DNA of 15,570 nucleotides. It comes from JAJYVH01 sp964548595. GTDB lineage: Archaea; Micrarchaeota; Micrarchaeia; Micrarchaeales; CABMGC01. The stretch spans positions 1-15,570 of the forward strand of contig CAZJQO010000013.1 in assembly GCA_964548595.1 (NCBI GenBank), read 5' to 3'. The translations under genes and the position numbers were made by a program. Positions 13,693 through 15,570 of this stretch are shown piece by piece. The first letter of the stretch is position 1. The number at the start of each line of letters is the position of its first letter. The notes beneath the pieces were generated by a model. The model ran no database searches. It worked only from the letters and a program-made list of their open reading frames with translations, and was not told the origin of the DNA.

Positions 13693-13765
13693 GGGGAGGT
13701 AGGCTAGCCTGGCAGGCTTTCAGGTTTGGGTCCTGAAGACCCGAGTTCAAATCTCGGCCTCCCCG
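13693..13765 (+). tRNA. tRNA-Pro (anticodon UGG)
   Basis: It folds as a full cloverleaf. The acceptor stem is GGGGAGG/CCTCCCC with discriminator G. The D stem is GGCT/GGCT with two G-U pairs, and its loop carries GG at 13711-13712. The anticodon stem is TCAGG/CCTGA around the loop TTTGGGT (anticodon TGG, 13727-13729). The variable loop is 4 nt, and the T arm is CCGAG-TTCAAAT-CTCGG. No intron and no encoded CCA are present. It lies 12 nt after the ATPase stop, and its own TATA box sits in that gene. The DNA just downstream changes in composition, so the tRNA 3' end is a possible integration site, but I see no second copy of its end in the window. Confidence 0.97.
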
Positions 13766-13783
13766 TCGGCAAACAGGGTAGGT

Positions 13784-13842
13784 ATTATAGGAGCGATTTC
13801 ACCTGATTTTGGCAAATTATAGGTTCGATTTTACCTGATTTC
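13784..13842 (+). repeat. Two imperfect 27-nt direct repeats
   Basis: ATTATAG-GAGCGATTTC-ACCTGATTTT (13784-13810) recurs as ATTATAG-GTTCGATTTT-ACCTGATTTC (13816-13842), with 4 mismatches and a 5-nt spacer (period 32, about three helical turns). The second copy runs directly into the perfect inverted repeat at 13843 and shares its GTTCGAT word. This looks like a regulator-binding array ahead of the first small ORF rather than a CRISPR, because there are only two units. Confidence 0.7.
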
Positions 13843-13860
13843 GTTCGATAGTTATCGAAC
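13843..13860. promoter_or_regulatory. Perfect 18-nt inverted repeat, probable operator
   Basis: GTTCGATA-GT-TATCGAAC is an 8-bp perfect inverted repeat, 20 nt before the GTG of the 65-codon ORF and just before its AGGAGG ribosome site. It resembles operators of small dimeric HTH repressors. As RNA it would form a hairpin next to the ribosome site, so translational control is the alternative. Confidence 0.6.
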
Positions 13861-13880
13861 ATAGAGATTAGGAGGAGAGT

Positions 13881-14078
13881 GTGATTGTTTCCTTTGTTTT
13901 TGGCGGATATCCTTCTGATTTCACACAGGTTTTGGGTTTGGGGCGGTATGCTGGTGGGGCTCTTGGAAGGCATAGGCAAGATGGCGCTCGGGAGGTGCAG
14001 GGCGATGGTGCTGTAAACATGGGTAACGGGCGGCATGGCAAGGTTTTTAAGCTTAGGTTTCCAAGAGGTTCTTGGTAG
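13881..14078 (+). CDS. Orphan 65-aa Gly/Arg-rich ORF with strong ribosome site
   Basis: It starts at GTG behind AGGAGG (13870-13875), the strongest ribosome site in the window, and begins MIVSFVFGGYPSDFTQVLG. The rest is Gly- and Arg-rich and basic, ending KVFKLRFPRGSW. I recognise no family. Codons are T-rich in the third position and use CGG and CAT, unlike the neighbouring genes, which suggests a foreign or non-coding origin. The stop is a TAG, and the same frame stays open for another 61 codons (the next ORF). A competing plus-strand frame here encodes a hydrophobic stretch with more genome-like codons that stops near 14016, so even the coding frame is uncertain. Confidence 0.35.
   Translation: MIVSFVFGGYPSDFTQVLGLGRYAGGALGRHRQDGAREVQGDGAVNMGNGRHGKVFKLRFPRGSW
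14046..14075 (+). promoter_or_regulatory. TATA-like box and inverted repeat before the second small ORF
   Basis: TTTTTAAGC (about 14044-14052) lies about 36 nt before ATG 14085. It is followed by CCAAGA-GGT-TCTTGG (14061-14075), a perfect 6-bp inverted repeat at the expected transcription start. Together they suggest that the 59-aa ORF has its own regulated promoter, independent of the ORF upstream. Confidence 0.4.
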
Positions 14079-14084
14079 TGGAGA

Positions 14085-14264
14085 ATGGGAAGCAGGATAG
14101 GCTCTACTAAGCTGTATTCAAGCGGGGGCAGGACGGTTCTCGTCTTCAGCGGGAATGGTTGCCCGAGAGTCAACATTGCGGGTCGGACTGCCAAGTTTAG
14201 GGACGATTTTTCCAAGGGCTTTAAGACCAGCAAGGCGCTGGCGAGAATGATAGGCCACGTTTAG
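14085..14264 (+). CDS. Orphan 59-aa basic small protein
   Basis: The 59-aa product begins MGSRIGSTKLYSSGGRTVLV and ends KTSKALARMIGHV. It is basic, with a beta-rich first half (TKLYSSGGRTVLVFSG, RVNIAGRTAKF) and a C-terminal helix, and one cysteine (Cys26). Codons (AGG ATA GGC ...) resemble the host genes better than those of the ORF before it. GGAG sits unusually close to the ATG. It is in frame with the upstream ORF across a TAG and two codons, so it may be the second half of a 127-codon gene broken by a nonsense mutation, or an independent gene. Its stop overlaps the stop of the convergent regulator gene by 4 nt. I recognise no family. Confidence 0.5.
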   Translation: MGSRIGSTKLYSSGGRTVLVFSGNGCPRVNIAGRTAKFRDDFSKGFKTSKALARMIGHV

Positions 14265-15570
14265 GTTAGCGTTGCGGCGCGTTCCTCGGTCACCAGTGCG
14301 CCTCTTATATCTAGTTTCTTAGGCACAGCTTTTCCTCTGTTTGTTTCATCGTAATCCACCCTGCAGGCTTTGTCCGCTTTGAACTCCTCTTCCAGAATGT
14401 GCTGTGGAACAGAGTGCACATTGTCGAAACGCCTGTAGCAGAAGTCGCCCAGAAGGACGTTCGAGACTACCAGTGTGGTGAGCTTCATCCCGAGCTGAAG
14501 CCCCTGCAATTCCTCTGCGGTTCTGCTTAGTTCCTCTTGGTCGAAAACAGGCAAGAAACCCACTGTCCCATCTGGCTTTGCGGTGTCGTAGAACGCGAGA
14601 TACTTGTTTACCGGAGTTGCGGTGTCCTTGATTATGTGCGACAGGAAGGCTGCCCTGTTGCTGTCGAACTTGGCTCTGTGGATTATGTTCTTTAATATCA
14701 CACCTATGTACCTCAGCGGCAGCCTCTGCATGGTTATCGTTATTCTCCTTATCTTCCCATCGTTTCTCAGTTTGTAGTACGAGTAGCTCGCCCTGCCGTG
14801 GTCAAAACCGTACTTTTGGTCTATATAGGAGAAATCGACGCTGGCGTCGTTGGTCAGCTCCTTCATGACCGCGTACTCGCGCTCGAGAAGACCGCTATCG
14901 GCCTTCAGCGCGTCTATGAACTCGGTCCTGAGAGGGATGAAGCCGTAGTCCTCATATACAGGTATAGTGTCCCACGTGGATTCGTACGTGCTCAGCTTTT
15001 TCCTCAGGCTTATGAGGAGCAGGCTCGCCTCCTCTACGTTTTTCGCAAGCACGTATATCATAAGGTCGAAATCGCCCTTTGTCAGCATGGCGAGCTGCAC
15101 CCTCGACTCTGCGGTCATAACGCTCTTCAACTTCTTTAAAGGAGGAATTGCATCGTGAAACTTTACTGTGACGAAGAACTGCATGTATCCGAACTTCCTG
15201 ACATCTACCTCAGGCACATATCTTATCCCATACCTTCTCTCAAGGCTTTTAACCTGCCAGTCTGTTGCGTTTACGCTGAGCCCCAGCATCCTGCTGAGAA
15301 CAGGCAGGGAGATTCTGCCGTTCATGCTGAGCGCTGTCAGCAGCGTCTTCTCATATTTTAGCGAGGAATTTTTCACCCCTGCCATGCTACCAAAAAACGA
15401 AACCGTGTCTCCTACGACTGACGATACTGCGTCAGTTGCTTGCTCATCCTTTGCCCTTATATGTTTCACATGCCTGCGACCCGTTTTCATGAAAGCGCCA
15501 TCCTCAGTTATCTTGCCCACGTAGACGCTTATCTTCTTTGCCCGCTTAGTCTTCTTATCCCAAAAGGCAT
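14261..15570 (-). CDS. Tandem Lrp/AsnC-like regulator, 5' end beyond the window
   Basis: At least 419 aa are read from a GTG at 15520. The frame stays open to the right edge with another 16 whole codons and no ATG, so the gene is probably partial here; ATG 15490 is a possible internal start. Numbering from 15520, an Lrp-like HTH lies at about 56-100 (NGRISLPVLSRMLGLSVNA) and a RAM-like alpha/beta domain at about 110-178. A second HTH-like region lies at about 212-262 (ASVDFSYIDQKYGFD), and a divergent second RAM-like part follows to about 350. The RAM domain binds small ligands in the family. Upstream residues WDKKTKRAKKISVY followed by VGKITEDG resemble the N-terminal segment of some IS transposases. 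Target and ligand are unknown. Confidence 0.65.
   Translation of the reverse strand, partial: AFWDKKTKRAKKISVYVGKITEDGAFMKTGRRHVKHIRAKDEQATDAVSSVVGDTVSFFGSMAGVKNSSLKYEKTLLTALSMNGRISLPVLSRMLGLSVNATDWQVKSLERRYGIRYVPEVDVRKFGYMQFFVTVKFHDAIPPLKKLKSVMTAESRVQLAMLTKGDFDLMIYVLAKNVEEASLLLISLRKKLSTYESTWDTIPVYEDYGFIPLRTEFIDALKADSGLLEREYAVMKELTNDASVDFSYIDQKYGFDHGRASYSYYKLRNDGKIRRITITMQRLPLRYIGVILKNIIHRAKFDSNRAAFLSHIIKDTATPVNKYLAFYDTAKPDGTVGFLPVFDQEELSRTAEELQGLQLGMKLTTLVVSNVLLGDFCYRRFDNVHSVPQHILEEEFKADKACRVDYDETNRGKAVPKKLDIRGALVTEERAATLT

Noticed and set aside
13693..13765. tRNA intron or split tRNA
   Set aside because: The cloverleaf folds fully from contiguous sequence, with a normal 7-nt anticodon loop.
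13784..13842. CRISPR array
   Set aside because: There are only two imperfect units with a 5-nt gap, no spacers and no cas genes in the window.
13868..14233. 121-codon minus-strand open frame over the small-ORF region
   Set aside because: The Pro/Leu-rich product has no motif, and the ribosome site, palindromes and TATA-like box all point to the plus strand.

Overview
The window is archaeal. Evidence: TATA-like boxes about 25 nt upstream of starts (several genes look leaderless), GGTGA-type ribosome sites inside operons, heavy use of ATA (Ile) and AGG (Arg), an archaeal two-CXXC protein disulfide oxidoreductase, a Dpo4-like polymerase with a PIP-like tail, a HerA/VirB4-type ATPase and a DUF2683/RelE pair. 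The gene style would fit an acidophilic lineage such as Micrarchaeota or a Thermoplasmatales relative, but that placement is a guess. The left-end toxin-antitoxin pair and the region right of the tRNA have base and codon use unlike the rest and look like accessory DNA.

Layout, left to right. (1) 142-702: DUF2683-RelE toxin-antitoxin pair behind four helically phased TAATAT repeats. (2) 717-2968, minus strand: four-TM membrane protein with a PLD-like cytoplasmic domain, a possible 46-aa ORF, and a metallo-beta-lactamase RNA-processing-type nuclease. (3) 3084-5952, plus strand: a mercury-resistance-like operon made of a CmtR-like ArsR sensor, a four-TM protein with an intramembrane Cys-Cys pair, a membrane-anchored thioredoxin (CGTC) and MerA. 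A decayed copy of the start of the nuclease gene (5941-6204) lies on the far side, so the operon is bracketed by two same-orientation copies. (4) 6206-9012: thiol/redox genes (PDO and DUF1059 on minus; a second ArsR, thioredoxin reductase and an FMN reductase on plus) around a shared divergent promoter. (5) 9009-11441: dinB and an AMMECR1 gene in one minus operon, divergent from a HAD-fold protein that has lost its catalytic residues. (6) 11500-13680: a HerA/VirB4-type ATPase with a C-terminal beta-sandwich domain. (7) 13693-13765: tRNA-Pro(UGG). (8) 13784-14264: direct repeats, two perfect inverted repeats and two small orphan ORFs in the same frame separated by one TAG. (9) 14261-15570, minus: a tandem Lrp-like regulator that runs off the right edge.

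How it may work together: blocks 3 and 4 form a plausible metal/thiol-stress island. Mercury would be captured outside by a thioredoxin-like protein, moved through a Cys-pair membrane protein and reduced by MerA. PDO, TrxB and the flavin reductase would keep thiols reduced. The two ArsR repressors sit behind related start-proximal DNA elements and may cross-regulate. This is inference from gene order and visible motifs.
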